From Xylanibacter ruminicola (GTDB lineage: Bacteria > Bacteroidota > Bacteroidia > Bacteroidales > Bacteroidaceae), in NCBI RefSeq assembly GCF_900142525.1, contig NZ_FRBD01000004.1, positions 1 to 64,000 on the forward strand: DNA of 64,000 nucleotides. The letters are read 5' to 3'. Shown in pieces: positions 6,963-17,600 of this stretch (position 1 is its first letter; the number at the start of each line of letters is the position of its first letter). The notes under the pieces are model-generated. The model saw only the letters and a program-made list of their open reading frames with translations. It was not told where the DNA came from and made no database searches. The position numbers were made by a program, and so were the translations under genes.

Positions 6963-9116
6963 TTAGTAAATAGTATATCCAGCTCGAATAAATACAGGTA
7001 TATAGGCTTTAGTAACAGGTGTTGTTACATATTGTCCTCCATCGTAGTGCTTACCAGTATGATAATCGGTCCACCCACCAGAATTCTGAGGCAAGTAGGT
7101 TCGCCAAGAGGAAGCTCCAGGTTCAGTTACTGGACTGATCAGGAGTGCGGGACCAAACATATATTCATACTTTTGCTTCAAAGCCTCAACATCGTTTGTA
7201 AAGTCGAACACCAAGGGGCGCATCAATGTACCACCCTTTTCCGATACCTCCTTAGCACAGCGCTTGATATAAGGCATCAGACGGTAACGCTCTTTCAGAC
7301 ACTGTGCGATGATATTCTGCGCTTCCTTGCCATAATTCCATGGTTCGGTATTACTCATATAGCCATGGACACGCATCAGCGGCAAATAAACAGCAGTTTC
7401 AATCCAGCGCAACATGCGCTCAATATATGCACTGTCAGTATATTGGTTCTGTGGTCGGAAGAATCCGCCTGCATCGTAGGTCCACCAGGGGATACCTGCA
7501 GCCTGTATACCCAATCCCGCAGTAATCTGTCGGCGGAAGGTTTCCCAGTCGTTACCTACATCGCCGCTCCACAAAGCCGACCCATAGCGTTGGATTCCAG
7601 CAAAACCACAACGGGTCAGTATCATCGGTTCCTTGCCTGCTGCCACCAGACCTTCGTAAACGGTCTTGTTCACCAACAGCGGATATACATTCCGCACCTG
7701 CTCGCCTGCCCACTTGCCTGCGTTCACTCTGCGCCCCTCAAGGTCATCATTCTCTGGCTCAGTAGCGTCTTGCCACCAGGCGTCTATTCCTAACGGAACC
7801 AAGCGTTCCGAGAAATTCTTCCAGTAGGCAGCAGCGGCATCGGGATTAAAGAAGTCAATCCAATCGGTGCCAGGAATATAGTGCCCTCCAGCCACCATCT
7901 GCTTACCAACCTCAGAGTTCTTGTCAATCTTCGACCATACCGATACCATCAGTCTGATATCCATTTTGTGCAGACTATCAGTCAGCGCCTTGGGATCTGG
8001 ATAGAACTCTTCGTCGAAACGCATAGAGTTCCATCCGTACTTGCCCCAATACTGCCAGTCCTGCACAATCATGCTGATGGGCAACTGCTCGCTACGGAAG
8101 CGGTTTGCCGTCTGCAGGATCTCGTCCGACGAGTGGAAGCGCTCGCGACAGTGGATATAGCCCAATGCCCAGTCTGGCATCAACGGGCACTCGCCTGTCA
8201 ATTCGCGATAAGTGGCGATAATTTCATCGGGCGTACCAATAAATACGGTATAGTCGACAGCCTCAGCCACAGGCGAACGGAACGTAGTCTCGTCCTTCAC
8301 CTTATTATAATATAGCACAGGCTTATCGTCTTTGGTTAACTCGGCCAACAGCTTGTGACTACCTTTCGAAAGAGTTACGATCTTAGATGCCGTTGGCGGC
8401 AGCCAAAGGTTCTGCATCTCGATAACAGGCTTCCCGTCAATCAGCAGGTTATGGCGACGAGCCATCTTCTGCCCCACATCCAGCAGCAAGGCATAGTCGC
8501 CAGCCTCCTTAACATCGATAGTGGCTTCGAAGATATGGCGCTCGCGCACCTCTTTCTTTCCGCCTTCGGTAGAGGTAACATTCACCTCTTCACGTTCTCC
8601 GGCGCCAGCTCTCTTTATCAACTTCACGCTCTGCTTGCAGGGATTAAACTCGGTCAGGCCATAGTTATTCCACAGCACTCCATAGCCCTTGCTCGAAATG
8701 AGCATGGGTATGCTTATTTGCGTATTTACCTGCGTAAGTCGACGCGAAAGACCACGCACGTTACTATATCCGTCCTGAAACTGTCCAAGACCAAAGAGAA
8801 ACTCATCCTTTGGCGATTCGAATGTAAGTGTAGCCTCACCTTCTTTCAGCTGATGAGTGGTTGCACAAAAAACATTCTTTCCGGCCTTATCTTTTACCGT
8901 CACCACATTTCCCCTCACCGTAGCAGTGACATCAGCCTTCTTCAGTTCCTCGTGCTTCACATACAACCAATCGGGCAGTTCTGGCTTAACCTTTGGGTCG
9001 GAATATCTCACACGAACTGCATTCTTAGCAACATAAGTTACCATTAACTTCTGCTGAGCTCCAGCCGACAGAGTCACCAGCCACAATAGCGCAACCGATA
9101 ATAGTTTCTTCATCAT
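6963..9116 (-). CDS. GH31 alpha-glycosidase, probable alpha-xylosidase
   Basis: A 717-residue secreted enzyme. After the signal peptide and N-terminal beta domain there is a region around residues 170-260 that looks like a PA14 insert (FEATIDVKEAGDYALLLDVG, LLIDGKPV). The GH31 barrel follows, with nucleophile Asp450 in WWQDATEPEND and acid/base Asp519 in SGDVGNDW. PA14-containing GH31 enzymes include exo-alpha-xylosidases, but xylan-linked members could act on other alpha-linked side chains. It is the second gene of the operon, with 11 bases after the GH43 stop and 19 bases before the CE1 start. The substrate is inferred from context. Confidence 0.88.
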   Translation of the reverse strand: MMKKLLSVALLWLVTLSAGAQQKLMVTYVAKNAVRVRYSDPKVKPELPDWLYVKHEELKKADVTATVRGNVVTVKDKAGKNVFCATTHQLKEGEATLTFESPKDEFLFGLGQFQDGYSNVRGLSRRLTQVNTQISIPMLISSKGYGVLWNNYGLTEFNPCKQSVKLIKRAGAGEREEVNVTSTEGGKKEVRERHIFEATIDVKEAGDYALLLDVGQKMARRHNLLIDGKPVIEMQNLWLPPTASKIVTLSKGSHKLLAELTKDDKPVLYYNKVKDETTFRSPVAEAVDYTVFIGTPDEIIATYRELTGECPLMPDWALGYIHCRERFHSSDEILQTANRFRSEQLPISMIVQDWQYWGKYGWNSMRFDEEFYPDPKALTDSLHKMDIRLMVSVWSKIDKNSEVGKQMVAGGHYIPGTDWIDFFNPDAAAAYWKNFSERLVPLGIDAWWQDATEPENDDLEGRRVNAGKWAGEQVRNVYPLLVNKTVYEGLVAAGKEPMILTRCGFAGIQRYGSALWSGDVGNDWETFRRQITAGLGIQAAGIPWWTYDAGGFFRPQNQYTDSAYIERMLRWIETAVYLPLMRVHGYMSNTEPWNYGKEAQNIIAQCLKERYRLMPYIKRCAKEVSEKGGTLMRPLVFDFTNDVEALKQKYEYMFGPALLISPVTEPGASSWRTYLPQNSGGWTDYHTGKHYDGGQYVTTPVTKAYIPVFIRAGYTIY

Positions 9117-9127
9117 CCAAGCCTTTC

Positions 9128-11839
9128 TTACTTAAACTGCCACCAATCCAGACGAACATCGCCGCTGACCTTGTCAAAACAAATATAGAGGTCGTGAACG
9201 CCTGCAGCATTCTTCACCTTACCACCGAAAACACGATACTTCTCAACCGAACCGGTCTTACCGATTGTTACCGTACCAATCACGGGTCCCTTGTTGCTGT
9301 CTAATCGCAGATTCACGGTAACACGGCCTGTAGATGCAGCAGTTATATTAAACTGCTTAGCGCCTTTACCGAACTCAACGCCACGAAGTTTTATGTACTC
9401 ACCATCATTGATGTCGAAGATATACATATTCTTCTTGCCGGTAGATGTTGGCATATCTGCCACTACGCCCGTGTTCTCAATACCCATCTTGGCACTCTTC
9501 AGCCCATAGCCCCAGGCCATGGTCTCTGCCTCTACACGCTGATAAGGATTCAGCCAGTGCAACTGCTTCATAGGCTGCTGATCCAACCAGTAAGGAATGG
9601 TCTGGATGGTGCCATCGGCATTATAGGTGATCTCCTGTGCTGATACGCTACGACGCTCATGATGAACAAAAGTCTCCAGATGCATCAGGTCATAGTTCTG
9701 TCCGAACACATACGAGTGGCCTTTAAAATCCACGATACCAGGATGGTTTCCACGATCGCGCTGGGTAGGCTTCATGATGTAGCCCTTCCACTCCCATGGG
9801 CCTGTGGGACTGTCGCTCATGGCATAACCCAGGGCCTCAGGACAACAGGTCGATGCGAAACCAAGATAGTAGTGTCCATTCCGCTTATAGAACCATGGGC
9901 CCTCCTGGTAGTTGGGTATATGTGGCAACTTGTTCACTTCACTTGTCAGCGATGTCATATCATTGCCCAACTTTGCCCAGAAGGTATGCGGGTTACCCCA
10001 GTACATATAAGCCTGACCATCGTCGTCGGTATATACCGATGGGTCGATATCATACCAGTTATTCTGATCCCATACAAGTGGTTTACCCAGAGGATCTTTG
10101 AAAGGTCCATAAGGCGAATCGGCCTCCAGCACTCCAATGCCATGCCCGTGCAACGGAGCATAGAGGTAATATTTACCGTTACGCTCTACGGTCTGGATGG
10201 CCCAGGCACCGTTCTCACGACTGCGCCAAGGGAAATCCTTCAGCGATGCTACTGCACCATGTTCAGTCCAGTTCACCATATCGGTAGTGCTCCACAACAA
10301 CCAATCGTACATAAAGAACCCTGCAGAGCCTTTTTCATTTTCATCGGGGATATCTTCAGGCGAAGCATCGTGCGAGGTGTAGAGGAACAGGGTATCGCCT
10401 ACTACCAATGGCGAAGGGTCGGCAGTGTACTTAGTCTGGAACAGAGGCATGTTCACCTGCTCCAGTCCACGCATCTCCCACCAATCAAAATTAAACAACT
10501 TCGGACCTTTACGCCCTGTAAACACCAGATACAAGTCATGACGACCTTTTACCAACTCGGTAAAGTCGGCAGTCAGCGTCTGCCATTTCTCCCAACCACC
10601 GGTTGCAGGGACTTCAAGTTTACATAGTGTCTTACCATTCACGCTGTCCACGCGCACCTCGATATTTCCACCACGAAGGCCACTTGCTACACGGGCCGTA
10701 AACGTACGTGGCAACTTATTGCAGAAACAAACATTCTGCAGTTTGATATAATCGCCGTTATGAATATCGGTTACATAAACACCAATCTCATCGTTTTGTT
10801 CGGTTTTCACGCCCTTTGAGAAAGCCATGGTCTCAGCCTCAACCTTACGATAAGGATTAAACTTACCTATTGGCTTCACACCCTCATCGGTAGGCATAAT
10901 CTTTGGGAAGCTGCCATCGGCATTATACTTAAACTCCTCAACGGCCACACTACGACCGAAGCCACCACCCTGAGGCAGTTTACCAGTGTGGTAGAAGAAG
11001 TAGCTGTGCCCCTTGAAGTCGGCCACGCCACAGTGGTTGGTAAACGAGTTGGTATCGCACAGCGGCATAATCTCGCCAGCATACTTCCATGGACCAAGTG
11101 GTGATGGGGCCGTACTATACGAGATATGCTCAGGCACGCCACCAGCAGCATACAGCAGCTGATACACGCCATTGCGCTTAGTAAGCCATGGACCCTCTAC
11201 ATACGAGTCCTTATACTTCTTACCCTTCCCGCGCTCCTTCATCATCGGACCACCGAAAGCCTCTTCCGTCATAGGCAGCTTACCCAGCTCACCCTCGTAC
11301 GATATCATGTCGCGATTTAACTTCAAGTAATATACCTGTGGATTTCCCCACATCAGCCATGCCTGTCCGTCGTCATCTATCATCACTGTAGGATCGATAT
11401 GATCCCAAGAACCGTTTTCAAACAAAGGCTTACCCAAGGCATCTTTAAATGGTCCGATTGGCGAGTCTGCCACAGCTACACCAATAGCCATTCCACCAGA
11501 TATCCTTGAATGAGCACAGATATACCAGTAAAACTTACCGTCGCGCTCAATAGTCTGTGATGCCCAAGCACGATCGTCAGCCCAAGAGAAGCTCTCAAGT
11601 GCCAGAGGTGACCCGTGATCCTGCCAGTTTACCATGTCCTGAGTTGAGTAAACGCGCCACTCCTGCATCCAAAAGAAATCTGCGCCATCCTCATCATGGC
11701 CGGTATAAACATACATTGTTCCGTTGTGTACCATTGGAGCAGGGTCGCTTGTACACCATGTCTGCACGAAGGGATTCTGTGCCTTCGCACATGTAGCAAG
11801 CAACATCATAGCTGCTATCGCGGTAGTTTTCTTGATCAT
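9128..11839 (-). CDS. Tandem GH43-CBM6-GH43-CBM6 arabinofuranosidase/xylosidase
   Basis: I place the start at 11839, the ATG opening a normal signal peptide (MIKKTTAIAAMM...AKAQ). The frame is open 40 codons further upstream but has no signal there and runs over the promoter. The 903-residue protein holds two complete GH43 five-bladed propellers, each followed by a CBM6-like module (about 330-460 and 775-903, each starting with VEAETMA). Copy 1 shows Asp32 in SDPAPMV, DPTVMIDDDG and EGPWL. Copy 2 shows ADPSPLV, DPSVYTDDDG and EGPWF. Both keep all three GH43 acidic residues, so both sites should be active. It opens the operon GH43-GH31-CE1-CE15-esterase under the shared xylan operator. Confidence 0.9.
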   Translation of the reverse strand: MIKKTTAIAAMMLLATCAKAQNPFVQTWCTSDPAPMVHNGTMYVYTGHDEDGADFFWMQEWRVYSTQDMVNWQDHGSPLALESFSWADDRAWASQTIERDGKFYWYICAHSRISGGMAIGVAVADSPIGPFKDALGKPLFENGSWDHIDPTVMIDDDGQAWLMWGNPQVYYLKLNRDMISYEGELGKLPMTEEAFGGPMMKERGKGKKYKDSYVEGPWLTKRNGVYQLLYAAGGVPEHISYSTAPSPLGPWKYAGEIMPLCDTNSFTNHCGVADFKGHSYFFYHTGKLPQGGGFGRSVAVEEFKYNADGSFPKIMPTDEGVKPIGKFNPYRKVEAETMAFSKGVKTEQNDEIGVYVTDIHNGDYIKLQNVCFCNKLPRTFTARVASGLRGGNIEVRVDSVNGKTLCKLEVPATGGWEKWQTLTADFTELVKGRHDLYLVFTGRKGPKLFNFDWWEMRGLEQVNMPLFQTKYTADPSPLVVGDTLFLYTSHDASPEDIPDENEKGSAGFFMYDWLLWSTTDMVNWTEHGAVASLKDFPWRSRENGAWAIQTVERNGKYYLYAPLHGHGIGVLEADSPYGPFKDPLGKPLVWDQNNWYDIDPSVYTDDDGQAYMYWGNPHTFWAKLGNDMTSLTSEVNKLPHIPNYQEGPWFYKRNGHYYLGFASTCCPEALGYAMSDSPTGPWEWKGYIMKPTQRDRGNHPGIVDFKGHSYVFGQNYDLMHLETFVHHERRSVSAQEITYNADGTIQTIPYWLDQQPMKQLHWLNPYQRVEAETMAWGYGLKSAKMGIENTGVVADMPTSTGKKNMYIFDINDGEYIKLRGVEFGKGAKQFNITAASTGRVTVNLRLDSNKGPVIGTVTIGKTGSVEKYRVFGGKVKNAAGVHDLYICFDKVSGDVRLDWWQFK

Positions 11840-11867
11840 TCTATTATCGTTTATTAGTTTACGACTG

Positions 11868-11934
11868 CAAAGGTACATCAAAATTACGACATCGGATTTC
11901 CCAAATGTATCATTTACTTTATGAAACGTAACAC
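11868..11934 (-). promoter_or_regulatory. Xylan operator and promoter for the GH43-GH31-CE1-CE15-esterase operon
   Basis: Read on the minus strand: GTGTTAC, 14 bases, ATGATAC, 31 bases, then the -7 box TACCTTTG (11868-11875). The direct repeats occupy 11928-11934 and 11907-11913. The same repeat, 14-base gap and 31-base gap occur at four other promoters in the window. The start codon is 28 bases beyond the box. Binding by the AraC-type domain of the HTCS at 14670 is an inference. Confidence 0.75.
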
Positions 11935-11943
11935 ATACAAAAA

Positions 11944-11967
11944 GTCCGGGCCTTAACAAGCCCGGAC
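11944..11967 (-). terminator. Intrinsic terminator after GH115
   Basis: GTCCGGGC and GCCCGGAC form perfect 8-bp arms around an 8-base loop. On the minus strand the hairpin is followed by a T-run. It lies 25 bases past the GH115 stop and separates that gene from the downstream operon promoter. Confidence 0.85.
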
Positions 11968-11992
11968 ATCTAGAAGAACACGAAGTTCAAAA

Positions 11993-14488
11993 TTATTGCT
12001 TACCATAAACCTTTGGTGATTCCTTACCAAAAAGGAATTGCTTATGATACCCACCCAGATCAATGATAATCTTTTCAAAAACAATACCAGGATCTTGAGG
12101 ATGAATAGTCAAACTATGCACTCTCTGATTGATATCTAGCGGAAGTTCAACTACCTTCTCTACCACTCTACTTGCCACCGTTGGATAGTATTTTGTGTAG
12201 ATATTCTCAGGTTTCTCATTCAGATCTTTGTTGAAATTAACATCAACAGGAGAGTGACCGTCAATAGACAGATCGTAAACCAAACCACCTTTATCAAGGA
12301 AATCAAGCGTAGATTTTGTAATAACATGCACCTTTACGTTCTTTACATTTTCTGCTTCAAAACGATATACTAGATTTGCTTCTTCTGTTCTTGCCGTATA
12401 TGGCATTAGAGCAATACCACTAAGCGTACGTCCCATATATGGGATGACAGTCCACTTAGCTGTCGATGCATCCTGACGACTATATGTATGCTCAGCCTCA
12501 ATACTGATATAGCCATCACGTGGAGAGAACACCGGTCCATTTTCCGGTGTGGCAACAGCAATAAGCTTCGGGCACACATCTGCACGATAATTATCATTCC
12601 ATGTACGATAGCTGATATGTTTCTGTATCATCATACCATCCCATTTACCACCCGACATTACCTTATTATAATATAGGCAAAGCATAGAATCTCGCTTAAA
12701 AGCCTGATGACAACGCTCAGCCCAAATATTAGCATCAGGATCACCTACTGATGCCAGCCTCCGGTTCATGGCCTGAGCATAATACATCTCATAAATATTA
12801 CCCATTGCCTGTACTGGGAAAAGGATTATCTGACGATATGCATCCTGACACTCAGGTTTCAACTCCAAAAACAAGCGCAACGCACGAGCCTCTAAAGCAT
12901 GGTACTCACTTACCACCTGTTCAAACTCTTCACAAGTATACACATTGGCATCCAACATCTCGGAGGTTATGCGTCCATTATATTTGCATACCAGATTTAG
13001 AATAGAAGCTGCCTCATCGGCATTTTCCTCGCCAAAACTCTCTACACAGAACTCACGAGTATGATCTAAAAGATTTGACGTGTCATATTTTGACGGATTC
13101 CATGCCATATCCATAAATAACTGGATAGGATATTCCATCGGCTTAAGATCTCCTACGTTAAGAATCCAAAGCTTCTGAATACCACCATTATATGCCAGTT
13201 GTAACTGTTCCCACATATTTTGTATAGGGGTAACATTTATCCATTTAGAATTTCTTGGCGCCCCTACATAGTCTACATGGTAATACAATCCCCATCCGCC
13301 TTTGCGTTTCCTTTCCTCCGCGGTAGGTATTCTGCGCACATTACCCCAATTATCGTCACAAAGTAAGATTGTTACATCATCGGGCACACGCAGTCCTGCA
13401 TCGTAATAGTCCTGTACTTCTTTATACAGAGCCCATATCTGCGGTGTTTCTTTAGCTGGACGTTTAGTGACCTCTTTAATGATACGACGTTGGTTATTGA
13501 TAATATTCTCGAGTAATCGCGTATCAGTGCCTTTACCCATTGCTTCGTCACCATCACCACGCATACCTATCGTAACAATATCATCGGTATTCTTCATACG
13601 TTCAATACCTTCACGGAAGAAACGATCTAGGTTTTCTTTATTAACTGAATAATTCCATGCGCCCCATCCTTTACGGTTACGTGCATACTCCTGATGGTTT
13701 CGCGCCATAGGCTCGTGATGCGACGTTCCCATCATAACACCCATCTTATCGGCAGTCTTTAAATTCTCTGGGTCATCAGCATAGAAAGCCCAGCCCCACA
13801 TAGCTGGCCACAGATAGTTACCCTTCAATCTCAGTATCAGTTCAAAGACCTTTTCATAGAACTTATGACCACCATAATCGGTACCAAAAGTATTCTTTAC
13901 CCATGTTGTAAGGCATGGAGCTTCATCATTAAGGAACAAACCGCGATAACGTACTGCTGGCTCACCATCAGTAAACTCACCTTGTTTAATATATATATAG
14001 GTATGCTTCTCTATAGGAACGTCAGCCCAATAATACCAAGGAGAAACACCCATCTGCCTTGACAACTCATAAATACCATAAACCGTGCCACGTTTATCAC
14101 TACCAGCAATAACCAATTGATTACCGATTGTCTTAATGATATATTTCTCGGTTTTACCCTTCAAGTTACTCAATACTCCAGCTTTAACCCATTGATCTAT
14201 CTGCTTATTGACACCGACTGTGCCTATCAGGATTTCCATTCCTTCAGCAGTTTGTGAAGCAGGATGCCCTGTTACATTCTCTATGTCAGACATCAGATTA
14301 CTAGCAGCCAGAAGAACACAACTATGCTCATTCTGACTAACACCCACAGAAAAACGTTTCAACTGCCATACATCTGAAGAAGGTTGGAATGAAACAAACT
14401 GTTCAGCAGCCTTCACTTTCACACCAATCATGCAGACCGAGAACATTAAAAGCGCCAAGACTTTGGACCAAAAATGTTGTAGAATCAT
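11993..14488 (-). CDS. GH115 xylan alpha-1,2-glucuronidase
   Basis: An 831-residue secreted enzyme (signal peptide to about residue 27). The N-terminal domain ends at RGTVYGIYELSRQMGVSPWYYWADVP. The barrel contains NYLWPAMWGWAFYADDP, GTSHHEPMAR and TIGMRGDGDEAM, and the length and order are those of GH115. The C-terminal part after about residue 660 is beta-rich. GH115 enzymes release (4-O-methyl)glucuronic acid from internal and terminal xylose in glucuronoxylan. It is monocistronic: its own operator/promoter lies upstream and a terminator follows. It diverges from the HTCS gene, sharing a 181-base intergenic region. Confidence 0.93.
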   Translation of the reverse strand: MILQHFWSKVLALLMFSVCMIGVKVKAAEQFVSFQPSSDVWQLKRFSVGVSQNEHSCVLLAASNLMSDIENVTGHPASQTAEGMEILIGTVGVNKQIDQWVKAGVLSNLKGKTEKYIIKTIGNQLVIAGSDKRGTVYGIYELSRQMGVSPWYYWADVPIEKHTYIYIKQGEFTDGEPAVRYRGLFLNDEAPCLTTWVKNTFGTDYGGHKFYEKVFELILRLKGNYLWPAMWGWAFYADDPENLKTADKMGVMMGTSHHEPMARNHQEYARNRKGWGAWNYSVNKENLDRFFREGIERMKNTDDIVTIGMRGDGDEAMGKGTDTRLLENIINNQRRIIKEVTKRPAKETPQIWALYKEVQDYYDAGLRVPDDVTILLCDDNWGNVRRIPTAEERKRKGGWGLYYHVDYVGAPRNSKWINVTPIQNMWEQLQLAYNGGIQKLWILNVGDLKPMEYPIQLFMDMAWNPSKYDTSNLLDHTREFCVESFGEENADEAASILNLVCKYNGRITSEMLDANVYTCEEFEQVVSEYHALEARALRLFLELKPECQDAYRQIILFPVQAMGNIYEMYYAQAMNRRLASVGDPDANIWAERCHQAFKRDSMLCLYYNKVMSGGKWDGMMIQKHISYRTWNDNYRADVCPKLIAVATPENGPVFSPRDGYISIEAEHTYSRQDASTAKWTVIPYMGRTLSGIALMPYTARTEEANLVYRFEAENVKNVKVHVITKSTLDFLDKGGLVYDLSIDGHSPVDVNFNKDLNEKPENIYTKYYPTVASRVVEKVVELPLDINQRVHSLTIHPQDPGIVFEKIIIDLGGYHKQFLFGKESPKVYGKQ

Positions 14489-14522
14489 AATCTCTAATGT
14501 TACAAATCAAAATATAATGATG

Positions 14523-14589
14523 CAAAGATATGCCATTTTTAGCACTCTACCTATATTATTTGTATCAAAAAGTTTAATTTTTGTAACAT
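14523..14589 (-). promoter_or_regulatory. Xylan operator and promoter for GH115
   Basis: Minus strand: ATGTTAC (14583-14589), 14 bases, TTGATAC (14562-14568), 31 bases, -7 box TATCTTTG (14523-14530). The arrangement matches the other xylan operators exactly. The distal half-site overlaps the upstream part of the divergent HTCS promoter, so regulator bound here could also affect its own transcription. Confidence 0.75.
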
Positions 14590-14624
14590 TCCTTTGTTAC
14601 ATTTCAAAAAATGCATTATCTTTG
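14582..14624 (+). promoter_or_regulatory. HTCS promoter with overlapping inverted repeat
   Basis: A -33 element TTTG at 14593-14596 and a -7 box TATCTTTG at 14617-14624 are 20 bases apart, a near-consensus constitutive promoter. The -33 element lies inside an inverted repeat TGTAAC (14582-14587) / GTTACA (14596-14601) whose halves resemble the operator half-site, suggesting autoregulation (inference). Confidence 0.65.
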
Positions 14625-14669
14625 CAACAAATAAACAACTAACGCAACCATTTAATTACTAACAAAACA

Positions 14670-17600
14670 ATGCGAGTTAAGTTCATACTGACACTAGCTT
14701 CAATATTCATCTCAACGAATACTTTCGCCCAAAGGGGAAAGTTCTTCAGTACTGACAATCAACTATTGTCGAGTAGCTTTGTTACTCAGGTGTACCTTGA
14801 TAACGAAGGATTCATATGGGCAACCACACGTAATGGTATAAACCGTTATGATGGCTATCAGTTCCGTGTATTTAAGAAAGAAAACGAGCATGACAGTTCG
14901 CTGGCCAGCAATTATGTTAACAGCATGATGCAGGATCGAAACGGTCTGTTCTACTTTGGCATGTACGGTGCATTACAGACATGGGACGGCAACAAGTTCA
15001 ATAATGTAACCATGCTCGACAAAGACGGTAACATTGGGCACAGCTTCCCAAACTGTTTCCTTGAACGCTCAAACGGTGATGTCCTGGTAGGTACATCTGG
15101 TCTGGGTCTGCTTAAATTTAAGAACAAGAAGACTGCTTATCAGGAAAAAGGGCCTTTGGCTTCTATACATACTGTGAATAGTATGATTGAAGACAGAATG
15201 GGAGCCCTTTGGATTGTTACCGACAATATGGGCATTATATCCTACGATGGAAAAAAAGTAAAACGCCACCTTCTAGACAACCCTGACATAGTCTTCGCAT
15301 GTCTGTGCGAAGGAACAGATGGTATCATATATGCAGGAACCGCCAACAATGGTGTATATCGTATGCAGAATGGAACTTTTGTTCATATAGACGAAACAGG
15401 AAACAACTCTGTTTCAGCACTATTCTGCGATCACGACGGCATGATTGTCATTGGCTATGACGGTAAAGGAGTTGCCATCTACAATCCTAGAACCAAGGAG
15501 TTTGTCAATAATCCATTCTTCTCACTCGAAGTTGACCTATCAATCAGTAAGGTATACTCTATTACCGAGGACAAGAGTGGCAATCTGTGGTTAGGACTGC
15601 TTCAGAAAGGAATCTTCATGCAGCCCATCACATTCAAAGGTTTTAACTACATGGGCCACAAGTTAGGTGCTCGTAATATTATTGGTTCCGCATGCGTAGC
15701 AAGTGTTGTACTCGATAGCAAACAGCGTATTTGGGTGGGAACAGATAAAGACGGACTATATGTCTACGACTATAACACAAAAGCCGCAAAGCATCTGAAA
15801 GAACATTTCCCATCTGTTATCATGACACTTGCCGAAGATCTTAAAGGACGTATCTGGGTAGGCTCATATCGCGACGGCATGGGATGGATAGACCCAATAA
15901 GTTTCCAATATCATAAAATACCATTCCCTAAAGATCCTCACCTTATAGTCATGGATATTGCCATAGCAGGCGATGGCAGCCTTTGGCTTGCCACAATGAA
16001 ACATGGTCTGATTAGGATGGACGCGTCCGACGGGCATATCATCGCACAATATAAGATCAAACCTGGTGCAGAGAAAGACAGAAAGATAAACTGTATTACC
16101 AACGACTACATCTCGCAAGTTCATCTTTCGCCCGATGGGAAACGTGTATATGCCTCTACATCCATGGGACTTTGTTGTTTGGACATTGCAGAGAATAGTT
16201 GGATTAAGACATTCGGAAAGAACTGCCTTAACTATAGCACTCCTGTAAGAATAACCCGCGAGTACGACGGAAAACTCTGGTATGGCACGAACGAAGGATT
16301 ATATTGTTACGATCTTCAATCACACGAGACAAAGCAATATACCCGCGAAAACGGACTAGCCGACAATGGTATCGCCACTATTGAACGAGATCCACAGGGC
16401 AGACTATGGATTGGAACCGACCATGGATTAAGCTGTTTCACCCCAAAGAACAATATATGGCAAAACTACTTCGCTGATGACGGATTGCAGAGTAACGAGT
16501 TTAGCGATGGCGCCTCATTTATCACCTCAAGTGGCATGTTGGCCATGGGTGGAACAGCTGGTGTATCATGGTTCGATTCACAGCATATCTCTCCAAGTAA
16601 ATGGGAGGCAGAAGTAAAACTCACCTCATTCTCTATCAATGGTCAGCAAGTAAACAAAGCCACCCGATCGGGTAGCTATCTGATAACAGACACTGCCATT
16701 ATAGCCAGCGATCGCTTTGAACTTTGCTATAACGACAACACATTCTCTATCCAGTTCTCTACACTTACCTACGAGAACCCAGAACACATATCATATTTGT
16801 ACAGCATCAATGGCGAGCCGTTCAACCGTCTCCAGCCAGGAATGAACATACTTACGCTCTCTCACCTACCCCAAGGCACCTATCGATTTAGGGTAAAAGC
16901 AGAAAGAAACAACGTAGAAACCCCTATCAAAGAATTTACCGTTGTGATACACAGTCCCTGGTATCGTTCTGCATGGGCCTATTTCTTCTACGCTATTATT
17001 ATCGGATTGTTTGCATGGCAATACCTGGCCTATCGTCGTCATAAAGAACAAGACAAGCTCCGCCTTCAGGCTCATATTCACGCCGAAGAGATGGGCGAGG
17101 CAAAACTACGATTCTTTATGAACATGAGTCATGAGATTCGTACTCCTATGACTTTAATTCTCACACCATTGCTTTCACTTATCAAGAACGATACAGACCC
17201 ACACAGAAAAGGTGTTTACGAAACTATCAGACGTAATGCAGAGCGAATTCTCAGCCTTATCAACCAGATGATGGACCTCCGAAAGATTGATAAGGGACAG
17301 ATGCAGATGCGTATGCGCGAAACCAACCTCGTTGGATTTGCCAGAGATATTTACAATCTCTTTGACAATCAAGCCAAGTCAAAACAAATCAATTTCCTAT
17401 TCAATCACGATAGCGAGGAGATACCCGTATGGATTGACCGTCAGAACTTTGACAAGGTATTTATGAACGTCCTTTCGAATGCCTTCAAATACACCCCAAC
17501 AGGGGGCGAAATCGGTATCCGTCTCACTCACAACACCGAGTCAGCTACAATAGCGATATACGATAATGGAGAAGGAATTCCGGAAGATAAGATTAATAGA

